Shown: in pieces, positions 36,400-43,972 of the stretch
Numbering within the stretch: position 1 is the stretch's first letter
How the letters are laid out: each line of letters opens with the position of its first letter
Assembly: GCA_035574315.1 (NCBI GenBank)
Contig: DATLYW010000009.1
Coordinates: forward strand, 33,529 to 97,528
Source: Candidatus Zixiibacteriota bacterium
Lineage (GTDB): Bacteria > Desulfobacterota > Binatia > UBA9968
DNA length: 64,000 nucleotides
Direction: 5' to 3'
Translations under genes and position numbers: made by a program
The notes under the pieces: generated by a model
What the model saw: only the letters and a program-made list of their open reading frames with translations
Database searches by the model: none
Told to the model about the DNA's origin: nothing

Positions 36400-37848
36400 G
36401 TGAGCGAAACGATCGAGCTGGTGCGCGTACATGATTACCTCTGGGAAATTCCCCGGCGCGGCGGCATGCGCGTCCCGGGGCGCGTCTATGCCACCGAAAA
36501 GCTCGTCTCCGCGCTCAGAGCCGACAACAGCCTGCTGCAGGTAATGAACGTCGCCCATCTGCCCGGCATCGTCGGCTATTCGCTCGCCATGCCCGACATC
36601 CACTGGGGTTACGGCTTTCCGATCGGCGGCGTGGCCGCGGTCGACGTCGACGACGGCGTGATTTCCCCGGGGGGCGTCGGCTACGACATCAATTGAGGCG
36701 TTCGGCTCGCGAAGACCGGTCTGGTCTTCGAGCAGATCAGGGAAAAGCTGCCGCGCATTGTCGAAACCCTCTTCTCGCTGATCCCTTCGGGCGTGGGCTC
36801 CGAAGGCGCCATCCCGCGGATCACCCGACAGGAGGGCAGGCGACTGCTCCGCGACGGCGCCCGCTGGGCGGTCAGCGAAGGGTACGGGCGCCCGGAGGAC
36901 CTCGGGTTCATGGAGGAAGCGGGCAGGCTCGCGTCGGCCGCGCCCGAGGCGGTGAGCGAACGGGCGCTCGAGCGCGGCCTCAATCAGGTCGGAACGCTCG
37001 GCTCGGGAAATCATTTTCTCGAGATCGACAGGGTCGACGAGATCTACCAGCCGCGGGTCGGCGACGCACTGGGATTGTTCGAGGGCCAGATCGTCGTGCT
37101 GATCCACACCGGCTCGCGCGGGCTCGGATATCAAGTCTGCGAGGATTTCCTGAAAGTGATGAACCGCGCGATGCCGAAATACGGCATCTCGCTTCCCGAC
37201 CGCCAGCTCGCCTGCACGCCCATCCGGTCGCCCGAGGGGCAGGACTACCTTGGAGCGATGGCCGCGGCCGCAAACTATGCGTGGGTCAACCGCCAGGTGA
37301 TCATGAGCCAGGCGGAAAGGGCCTTTGTCCAGGCGCTCGGCACCAGCCCGCGGGAGCTCGAGTTCTCGCTGGTGTACGACGTGTGCCACAACATTGCCAA
37401 GTTGGAGGAGCACCGCGTCGACGGAAGGACGCGCCGGCTCTGCGTGCATCGCAAGGGCGCCACGCGCGCGTTTCCCCCCGGCCACCCGCAGGTCCCGGCC
37501 GCCTACCAGCGCTGGGGCCAGCCGGTGCTGATCCCCGGGGACATGGGGCGTTATTCCTACCTCCTGGTCGGGACCGAAGGGGCGATGGAGCAGACCTTCG
37601 GCAGCACCTGCCACGGCGCTGGCCGGGTGATGAGTCGGGCTCAGTCGAAGAGGGAAAGCCGGAACTTCGACATCGACCGCGAAATGATCCGGCGGGGCGT
37701 AATCGCTCGCTATCGCGGCCGGGCCACCATGGCCGAGGAGATGCCGCACGCGTACAAGGACGTTGCCGACGTCGTCGAGACGATGGAGGCCGCCGGGGTG
37801 TCGCGGCGCGTCGCCCGCTTTCGTCCGGTGGGAGTGGTCAAGGGCTGA
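36400..37848 (+). CDS. rtcB: RNA 3'-phosphate ligase RtcB with in-frame UGA at the metal-ligand cysteine: predicted selenoprotein
   Basis: 482 residues from the GTG at 36400 (GAGGAAGG before it), if the TGA at 36694-36696 is read as selenocysteine. The sequence is [19 protein letters not shown]; other RtcB proteins read GGVGFDINCGVRL, where Cys binds Mn2+. So the UGA (residue 99) replaces exactly the Cys ligand. The frame is open after it to 37848 with all later motifs: [50 protein letters not shown] with the guanylylated His. A hairpin at 36705-36733 lies downstream. The other reading, a nonsense mutation, is less likely. Read without Sec it would be split into two false genes. Confidence 0.9.
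36705..36733 (+). promoter_or_regulatory. Predicted bacterial SECIS element of rtcB
   Basis: A stem-loop inside the rtcB coding region, 8 nt after the UGA. GCTC (36705-36708) pairs with GAGC (36730-36733) and GAAGACC (36711-36717) with GGTCTTC (36723-36729), with a 2-nt bulge (36709-36710) and loop GGTCT (36718-36722). The loop starts 21 nt after the UGA. The apical loop GGUCU is the same sequence as in the E. coli fdhF SECIS loop that SelB recognises. Confidence 0.7.
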
Positions 37849-37867
37849 GGGAGCTTGCCCGCTCGCC

Positions 37868-39259
37868 TCACCGCAGCGGCGGCACGAACTGGCCGTCTCC
37901 CGGCTGGCCGGTCACCTTGCCGTCTTCCATCACGGTCTTGCCGCGCAGGATGGTGCGCACCGGCGCTCCCTTGATTTTGCGGCCGTGGTAAGGAGTCCAG
38001 CCGACCTTGGTGTAGGTGGTCTCGTTGCTGATCACCTCTTCCTTGTTCATGTCGATGATGACTAGGTCGGCGTCGGCGCCGGGCTGGATGGTTCCCTTAC
38101 GGGGATAGAGCCCGAAGATGCGGGCGGGATTGTACGAGGTCACCCGCACCAGCGTGTCGAGCGTGAGCTTCCCTTCGTTGACCGCGGTCAGGAACAACCT
38201 CAGGTAGTCCTGGATTTGCGGCTCTCCGCCCGGTGACTTCCACATGTCCTTCCATCCCACCTCTTTTTCTTCCCGCGTGTGCGGGGCGTGGTCGGTGCCG
38301 ATGAGGTCGACGGTGCCGTCGTTGATGCCTTTCCACAGCGCTTCGACGTGCGCCGGCGGCACCCAGAAGCCCAGGCAGTACGGGCCGAGCTTCTCGACGT
38401 TTTCCCACGAGCCGAGGAAGAGCGCCCACGGGTTCACCTCACAGCTGCAGGGTCGGCCCTCGTCCTTGGCACGCCGCAGCATGTCGAGCCCTGCGGGCGT
38501 GCTCATGTGGAGCACGTGCAGCTTGTTGCCCACCGCTTTCTGAAAGCGGAACAGCGTCGCGATGGCGGTGTCCCAGATGATGCCGTCGAAGTCGCGGTAC
38601 GCCCTCGCGTAGGCCTGGGGGCTGCGGTCGCCCCGCTTCCAGTAGCGCTGCTCGATCTCGTCCATGAGGTCCTGGTCGTGGGGATGGACCATCAGCGGAA
38701 GCCCGGTCTTCCCCACTTCCTCGAAGCAGCGGAACAGATCGCCGTGGTTGTGCAGGCCGATGCCCGGCATGTGCGGATAGTCGCGGCCGGTGTCCCTGAC
38801 CATGAAGATCTTGAAGGCCAGAGGTCCCTCTTTTGCCAGCCCTGGGATTTCCTCGGGAACGGTGCCCGATGGATTGTGGTTGAAGTCGACGATCGCCTTT
38901 TTCTTGTGGTCCTCGATCAGCCGGCGGTAGCGCTCGACGGTGGTGGTGGGCGGGTCAACGTTGGGCATGCCGATCGAGAGCGTGACGCCTCCTGCGGCCG
39001 CGGCGCGCGTCGCGGTGGTGATGTCCTCCTTGTGGGTAAAGCCCGGATCGCGGTGATGCGTGTGCGTGTCGATCAAGCCGGGAATCACCTTCCTGCCGGT
39101 TGCGTCGACGACGCTGCCGGCGGTCTCTGGCAACGCGGGGGGCTTGCCGAGCGCGACGATTTTCCCGCCCTGAACCGCGATGTCGGCGGCGACGAAGCCT
39201 CCCGGCGTCCAGACCTCCCCGTTCTTGACCAGCAGATCCAGCTTCTCCATCGATGCCAT
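37868..39259 (-). CDS. Cyclic amidohydrolase of the dihydroorotase/allantoinase/hydantoinase group
   Basis: 463 residues. The metal-site motif is IDTHTHHRDPGFTHKEDI. Next are AFKIFMVRD (possible carbamylated Lys), MVHPHDQDLMDEI, LHVLHMSTPAG and IGTDHAPHTREEKE, the His and Asp ligands of a TIM-barrel binuclear metallohydrolase. The substrate is not determined by sequence: HTHHRDPG is near dihydroorotase, the length and DHAPHTxEEK near allantoinase. The gene is followed upstream (divergently) by the iron-type ABC transporter, with no pyrimidine genes nearby. Confidence 0.82.
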   Translation of the reverse strand: MASMEKLDLLVKNGEVWTPGGFVAADIAVQGGKIVALGKPPALPETAGSVVDATGRKVIPGLIDTHTHHRDPGFTHKEDITTATRAAAAGGVTLSIGMPNVDPPTTTVERYRRLIEDHKKKAIVDFNHNPSGTVPEEIPGLAKEGPLAFKIFMVRDTGRDYPHMPGIGLHNHGDLFRCFEEVGKTGLPLMVHPHDQDLMDEIEQRYWKRGDRSPQAYARAYRDFDGIIWDTAIATLFRFQKAVGNKLHVLHMSTPAGLDMLRRAKDEGRPCSCEVNPWALFLGSWENVEKLGPYCLGFWVPPAHVEALWKGINDGTVDLIGTDHAPHTREEKEVGWKDMWKSPGGEPQIQDYLRLFLTAVNEGKLTLDTLVRVTSYNPARIFGLYPRKGTIQPGADADLVIIDMNKEEVISNETTYTKVGWTPYHGRKIKGAPVRTILRGKTVMEDGKVTGQPGDGQFVPPLR

Positions 39260-39328
39260 CTCTCCCTTTCGTCAACCGGGACCCTGTTCGGGCCCGCGGT
39301 CTTCGGTCTCCGTCCGGCTTTTCCTCGA

Positions 39329-39352
39329 ACCGGAGACCGGGAACCGGAAACC
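39329..39352 (+). repeat. Short dispersed intergenic repeat, copy B
   Basis: The 16 bases ACCGGGAACCGGAAAC are shared exactly with copy A at 4991-5028 (opposite orientation). It lies between the divergent amidohydrolase and binding-protein genes. Confidence 0.5.
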
Positions 39353-39499
39353 AAGTTCTTAGTATATGCGATCCGGCATGGAGTCAAACAGCGGCTGCAA
39401 GTCGCCCGGCAGCCGCCCCAAAACTTGACTCGCCCGGTCAAATCTGAAACGATCGCCTCCGCTTTGGGGACGGGCAACGGCAGCAACGAGGAGGCGACC

Positions 39500-40507
39500 A
39501 TGCTCAGAAGGCTGGCTTTTCTGGCGCTCCTTACGGGAGCAATTTCCACCGGCGCGCCGGCGCACGGTCAGGAGGCGAAGCTTCTCGAGGCCGCAAAAAA
39601 GGAGGGCAAGGTCACGGTGTACGGCTCGCTCGAATCGGACACGGCGGATGCCGTGTTCAGGCTGTTCCGCGAGCGCACCGGCCTCAGCGTGGATTACTGG
39701 CGGGCGTCGGCGACCAAGGTGATGGACCGGGCGCTCAGCGAATACCGCGCTGGCAAGCCCCTGTTCGACGTGATCCTCACCAACGACAACCCGATGCAGA
39801 TCATGCAGAAGCAGGGCATTTTCGAGAAGTATCTCTCGCCCTCGGCCAAGGACTTCGCCAAGGAATCGATCGATCCCAATCTCGGCCCGCGCTACCGCAA
39901 CGTGATCATCGGTGTCGTCTACAACAAGAACGTCGTCAAGCCGGCGGACGCTCCGAAGTCGCTCGAAGACCTGGTCAAACCCCAGTACCGGGGCAAGCTC
40001 GTCATGCCCGACCCCACGCAGCACACCACGACAACGCAGTGGGTGGCGAGCCTGGAAAAGCTCATGGGCAAGGAAAAGGCGGAGCGGTACATCCGCGACC
40101 TCGCGGCCGCCAAGCCGGTGCTGGTCGAGTCGCTCCTGCCGGCGGTGGAGCGCGTGACCACGGGAGAGACCCCGATCGCGATCACTTACGTCAAGTACGT
40201 CGTCACCTTCGGCAAGAAGGGCGCGCCGCTCGACTACGTCCGGCTGGGGAAGATGATGGGCGACGGGCACTATCTCGGCCTCGGGAACAAAGCGCCGCAT
40301 CCGAACGCAGGGAAGGCGTTGATCGATTTCTTCCTCGGGCAGGAGAGCATGTCGATCATCGCGAAGCTGGGCGAGTTCGTCAACCGCAAGGGCGTTTATC
40401 CGCCGCTGCCGGATGCGGACAAGATCCAGTTCGTGGAGATGTACGACCTGGATTCCAAACAGTTCGCGCAGAAGAAAAAGGAGTACCAGCAGATCTTTCT
40501 GCGGTAG
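39500..40507 (+). CDS. Iron(III)-type ABC transporter periplasmic binding protein
   Basis: 335 residues from the ATG at 39500, with GAGGAGG 5 nt before. A signal peptide (RLAFLALLTGAISTGAPAHG) leads into the FbpA-type fold: KVTVYGSLESDTADAVFRLF, FDVILTNDNPMQIMQKQG, GVVYNKNVVKPADAPKSLEDL and a late ITYVKYVVTF. Such proteins bind ferric iron, or in relatives 2-aminoethylphosphonate or polyols. The permease gene follows at 11 bp. The long open frame 5' of the ATG is only a shadow of the amidohydrolase gene. Confidence 0.85.
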   Translation: MLRRLAFLALLTGAISTGAPAHGQEAKLLEAAKKEGKVTVYGSLESDTADAVFRLFRERTGLSVDYWRASATKVMDRALSEYRAGKPLFDVILTNDNPMQIMQKQGIFEKYLSPSAKDFAKESIDPNLGPRYRNVIIGVVYNKNVVKPADAPKSLEDLVKPQYRGKLVMPDPTQHTTTTQWVASLEKLMGKEKAERYIRDLAAAKPVLVESLLPAVERVTTGETPIAITYVKYVVTFGKKGAPLDYVRLGKMMGDGHYLGLGNKAPHPNAGKALIDFFLGQESMSIIAKLGEFVNRKGVYPPLPDADKIQFVEMYDLDSKQFAQKKKEYQQIFLR

Positions 40508-40518
40508 CACCGGAGCCG

Positions 40519-42276
40519 GTGTCCGTTACGGGAAGAGCGCTCTCCGCCGGCGCGACGCTGACCTCGGCCTGGGGCCGGACGCGCGTCGGCGCCTTTCTCG
40601 GACAGCCCGTCTCGTGGGTTTTTCTGGCGGTCAGCGCCGTCCTCGGCTTCCTGAGTCTCTATCCGACCTTCTTCCTTTTTTACGGCAGCCTTACCGACTC
40701 GCCGCTGGGCGTTCCGGGCAATTTTACGCTGCAGAATTACGTCCGCGCCTACGGGGACCCGGAAGCCTATCCCCTGCTTTTGAACTCGTTCGTCTTCGGT
40801 CTCGGAGCGGCGGGTCTGTCGGTGGCCTTCGCCCTGACGCTGGCGTGGATCACGATCCGCACGAACGCCCCGTTCCGGAAGATCTTCGAGCTCACGGCGA
40901 TCGTGCCGAACATTCTGCCGCCCATCCTGGTTTCCATCTCTTGGGTGATGCTGCTCAACCCGAGCAACGGGCTGATCAACGGCGCCCTCGTCGCATTGCT
41001 GGGAGTCGAGAAGGGGCCGTTCAACGTCTATTCGCTGCCGGGGCTGATCTTCGTCGAGGCGCTGATCCTCACGCCGCTCGCGTTCCTGATCGTGGCCGCC
41101 GCGCTCAAGAGCATGGATCCTTCCCTCGAGGAATCGGCCAAGACGCTCGGTTCCGGCGAGCTGGGAGTGGCGCGGCGGATCACGTTTCCGCTGATACGGC
41201 CGGCGATTCTGGCGGCGGCGACGCTCAACTTCGTGCGCGCGGTCGAAAGCTTCGATACGCCGGCGATCATCGCCCTGCCCGCGCGGATCGAGGTGTTCAC
41301 CACGAAGATCTGGCGGGAAGCGCTGGGGTCTTTTCCGACCAACCACAACCTCGCGGCGGCCTACGGGGTCGGGATCCTGGGGATCGCCCTGGTCTTCGTC
41401 CATCTCTACCGCCGCTTCACCTCCCAGGTGGAGAGCTTCTCGACCGTGACCGGCAAGGGGTTTCGCCCGCACCAGATCGATCTGGGGCCGTGGAAATACG
41501 CCGCTTCCGCGGTGGCGTTTCTGTTGCTCGTGCTGCTGGTCGTCCTGCCGACGCTGGTGCTCCTGCTCGTCGCGCTGCTTCCCTACTATCACGTGCCGAC
41601 GTGGCAGACCTGGCAGAATTTGACCCTCGACCATTTCCGCTACATCTGGGAGACGCCGCGGGTGCACAAGGCGTTCATCAACAGCCTGTTTCTGGCGCTG
41701 GTCGGCGCCACGGTCTGCATGGTCCTTTCGGCGTTGACCTCGTACCTCACCGTCCGGACCCGGATCGCCGCACGCGGGGTTCTGGAGGGGCTGGTTTTCA
41801 TCCCCTGGGCGTTTCCGGGGACCGCGCTCGCGCTCGGGTTGCTGTGGGCTTACGTCGACTTCCCGATCCCGATCTACGCCACGCTGTGGATCATCATGAT
41901 CGCTTACGTGACCCGCTTTCTCCCCTACGGCCTGAGGGCGGTGACGAGCACGATCATCCAGATCCACAGGGAGCTGGAGGAAGCCTCGATCGTCTGCGGC
42001 GCCGGCTTTCTGGCGACGTTTCGGCGCGTGCTGGTCCCGATGATGCGACCGGGCGTGCTCGCGGGCTGGATCATCCTGGTGACGATCTTCATGCGGGAGT
42101 TCAGCGCGACGTTGTTTCTCTACAGCCCGGGGTCCGAGCCGCTCGGACCACTGCTCTATTTCCTGTATCTGGACGGCATGCGCGGCCGGGTCGCAGCCAT
42201 CGGGCTGGTCATCTCGGCGATTTCAGTGGTCCTGATCGCGATCGCCCAGCGCTACTCGCGCTGGGATTCAAAGTGA
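40519..42276 (+). CDS. Fused double-domain ABC permease (FbpB type)
   Basis: 585 residues from a GTG at 40519. Two permease domains in one chain, about residues 30-300 and 310-580, each with six membrane segments and an EAA loop (first: LEESAKTLGSGELGVARRITFPL; second: LEEASIVCGAGFLATFRRVLVPM, given as two ~20-residue pieces). This two-in-one form is normal for iron(III) transporters. No ATPase gene follows, unlike the usual fbpABC order. Confidence 0.88.
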   Translation: MSVTGRALSAGATLTSAWGRTRVGAFLGQPVSWVFLAVSAVLGFLSLYPTFFLFYGSLTDSPLGVPGNFTLQNYVRAYGDPEAYPLLLNSFVFGLGAAGLSVAFALTLAWITIRTNAPFRKIFELTAIVPNILPPILVSISWVMLLNPSNGLINGALVALLGVEKGPFNVYSLPGLIFVEALILTPLAFLIVAAALKSMDPSLEESAKTLGSGELGVARRITFPLIRPAILAAATLNFVRAVESFDTPAIIALPARIEVFTTKIWREALGSFPTNHNLAAAYGVGILGIALVFVHLYRRFTSQVESFSTVTGKGFRPHQIDLGPWKYAASAVAFLLLVLLVVLPTLVLLLVALLPYYHVPTWQTWQNLTLDHFRYIWETPRVHKAFINSLFLALVGATVCMVLSALTSYLTVRTRIAARGVLEGLVFIPWAFPGTALALGLLWAYVDFPIPIYATLWIIMIAYVTRFLPYGLRAVTSTIIQIHRELEEASIVCGAGFLATFRRVLVPMMRPGVLAGWIILVTIFMREFSATLFLYSPGSEPLGPLLYFLYLDGMRGRVAAIGLVISAISVVLIAIAQRYSRWDSK

Positions 42277-42436
42277 GGTAAGAAAAACAGGCACGCGAGA
42301 AGTTCATTGGTCAGGTTCAATCGTCGGGCGACGTTGAAAAGCAGAGAGCGAAAACCGGAAACCGCTCTCGGCCACGCGCCGTCACGGTACGATGTCCGCA
42401 TAGTCGCGAATTCATAACGAGTTTCGGGGGTTGGGA

Positions 42437-43432
42437 ATGGAAAAATTGTTTCTGACCGTCGCCTGCGGCGATTACGACCGCACGCAGGCGCTTCAGTCCG
42501 GCGCGGTCGCGGCGGAGGGGATCCGCTTGAACTACGTGGCGCTCGAAGCCGAGGAGATCTTCTGGCGCATGGGGCACCACCGGGAGTTCGACGTTTCCGA
42601 GATGTCGCTTTCGAACCACATCACGGCGGTAAGCCGCGGGGAGTCCGCGTTCGTCGCCATTCCGGTCTTCCCGTCCCGCTTTTTCCGGCACTCGTGTGTT
42701 TTTATCAACACCGGCTCGGGCATCGACACGCCCGCGGACCTCAAGGGCAAACGGGTCGGCGCTCCCGAGTACTCGATCACGGCGGCGGTCTGGATCCGGG
42801 GGTTTCTCAAGGACGACTACGGCGTGCGGGCCGAGGACGTGCACTGGCTCGTCGGCGGGCAGGAAGAGCCAGGGAGAAAGGAGCGGGTCAGGCTCGAGCT
42901 GCCGCCCGCGATCCGGGTCGACTCGATCGCTCCCGACCAGACGCTCAACTCCATGCTCGAAAAGGGCGAGATCGATGCCCTGATCTCCGCCCGAAGCCCT
43001 TCGTGCTTTCTCCAGGGCTCGCCGCGAGTCCGGCGGCTGTTTCCCAACTATAAGGAGGTCGAGGTCGATTACTACCGGCGGACCCGGATCTTCCCCATCA
43101 TGCACGTGCTGGTGATCCGCCGGGAAATCTACGACGCTCATCCGTGGGTGGCCCGAAGTCTCCTCAAGGCGTTTACCGCTGCGAAGGACCTCGCGATCAG
43201 GAAGCTGAATTTCCCGACCAACACCCTGTCCTGCACGCTTCCCTGGCTCCCGTGGGAGCGCGAGCAGCTCAACGAGATTTTCGGCCCCGACTGGTGGCCG
43301 TACGGGATCGCCGCCAACCGCCACGTTCTGGAGCATCTGGTTCGTTACATGGGCGAGCAGGGATTGCTGGCGCGCCCGGTGACCGTCGAGGAAATCTTCG
43401 CTCCGAGCGCGGTCGGGGAGTTCAAGATCTGA
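42437..43432 (+). CDS. 4,5-dihydroxyphthalate-decarboxylase-like (Pht5-type) protein
   Basis: 331 residues from the ATG at 42437. The sequence matches the Pht5/NMT1-like fold family of solute-binding-like proteins: LFLTVACGDYDRTQAL, FDVSEMSLSNHITAVSRG, AIPVFPSRFFRHSCVFIN and LKGKRVGAPEYSITAAVW. There is no signal peptide, so it is cytoplasmic and may be an enzyme rather than a transporter part. A second member lies at 48639-49616. The two share, in the same order, a FD[VI][SC]E[ML]SLS motif and a PIMHV motif. Substrate unknown. Confidence 0.8.
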   Translation: MEKLFLTVACGDYDRTQALQSGAVAAEGIRLNYVALEAEEIFWRMGHHREFDVSEMSLSNHITAVSRGESAFVAIPVFPSRFFRHSCVFINTGSGIDTPADLKGKRVGAPEYSITAAVWIRGFLKDDYGVRAEDVHWLVGGQEEPGRKERVRLELPPAIRVDSIAPDQTLNSMLEKGEIDALISARSPSCFLQGSPRVRRLFPNYKEVEVDYYRRTRIFPIMHVLVIRREIYDAHPWVARSLLKAFTAAKDLAIRKLNFPTNTLSCTLPWLPWEREQLNEIFGPDWWPYGIAANRHVLEHLVRYMGEQGLLARPVTVEEIFAPSAVGEFKI

Positions 43433-43452
43433 CACGGAGCCGCGGCCAAGGG

Positions 43453-43893
43453 ATGGCGGGACGGGTCGGCCCCCGGTTTTCCCTGCCGGTCCGACGCTTC
43501 ATTCGGTCAGCCCGCGTCGCCCATCTCGCCACCGCGGGCGCCGATGGGCAGCCCCTCGTCGTCCCGATCTGCTTCGTTTTCGACGGAACCCGTTTCTATT
43601 CGCCGGTCGACGAGAAACCCAAGCGGGTCTCGCCGGACAGGCTCAAACGGATGCGCAACATCCGCGAGAACCCCCGGGTCTCGCTGGTCGTCGATCGCTA
43701 CGAGGAAGACTGGAAGCGCCTGGCCTACGTGCTCGTCGCGGGGACGGCCGAGATCCTGATGCGCGGACCGCGCCACCGGAAGGCGGTCAGGCTGCTTCGC
43801 CGCAAGTACAGCCAGTACCGCCGGATGGCGATCGAAGAGAGGCCGCTCATCGCGATCGCGCCGCGGCGGGTCGCGGCCTGGGGCTCGCTCTAA
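43453..43893 (+). CDS. PPOX-fold flavin/F420-type oxidoreductase
   Basis: 146 residues from the ATG at 43453. The split-barrel fold is visible: ARVAHLATAGADGQPLVVPICFVFDG, then FYSPVDEKPKRVSPDRLKRMRNIRENPRVSLVVDRYEEDW, given as pieces VPICFVFDG and NPRVSLVVDRYEEDW. It ends ERPLIAIAPRRVAAWGSL, matching the TIGR03668-type group of probable F420- or FMN-dependent enzymes. It begins 20 bp after the Pht5-like gene and may be in the same transcript. Cofactor and substrate are not determined. Confidence 0.82.
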   Translation: MAGRVGPRFSLPVRRFIRSARVAHLATAGADGQPLVVPICFVFDGTRFYSPVDEKPKRVSPDRLKRMRNIRENPRVSLVVDRYEEDWKRLAYVLVAGTAEILMRGPRHRKAVRLLRRKYSQYRRMAIEERPLIAIAPRRVAAWGSL

Positions 43894-43972
43894 CTTCAAA
43901 CCCGCAGGTCAGCCGCGGGCGGCTTGACGGGCACGACTTGCAGCTGCGCGCCGGCCCGACTACGCTAAGAGC

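Noticed and set aside
36400..37848. Reading rtcB as a nonsense-mutated pseudogene or as two separate genes
   Set aside because: Both halves are in one frame with only a single TGA at the Cys ligand; all other motifs are intact, and a SECIS-like hairpin follows. A random mutation at exactly this codon is improbable.
42344..42369. 7-bp GAGAGCG/CGCTCTC hairpin as a terminator
   Set aside because: No U-run follows; the loop carries the dispersed repeat instead.
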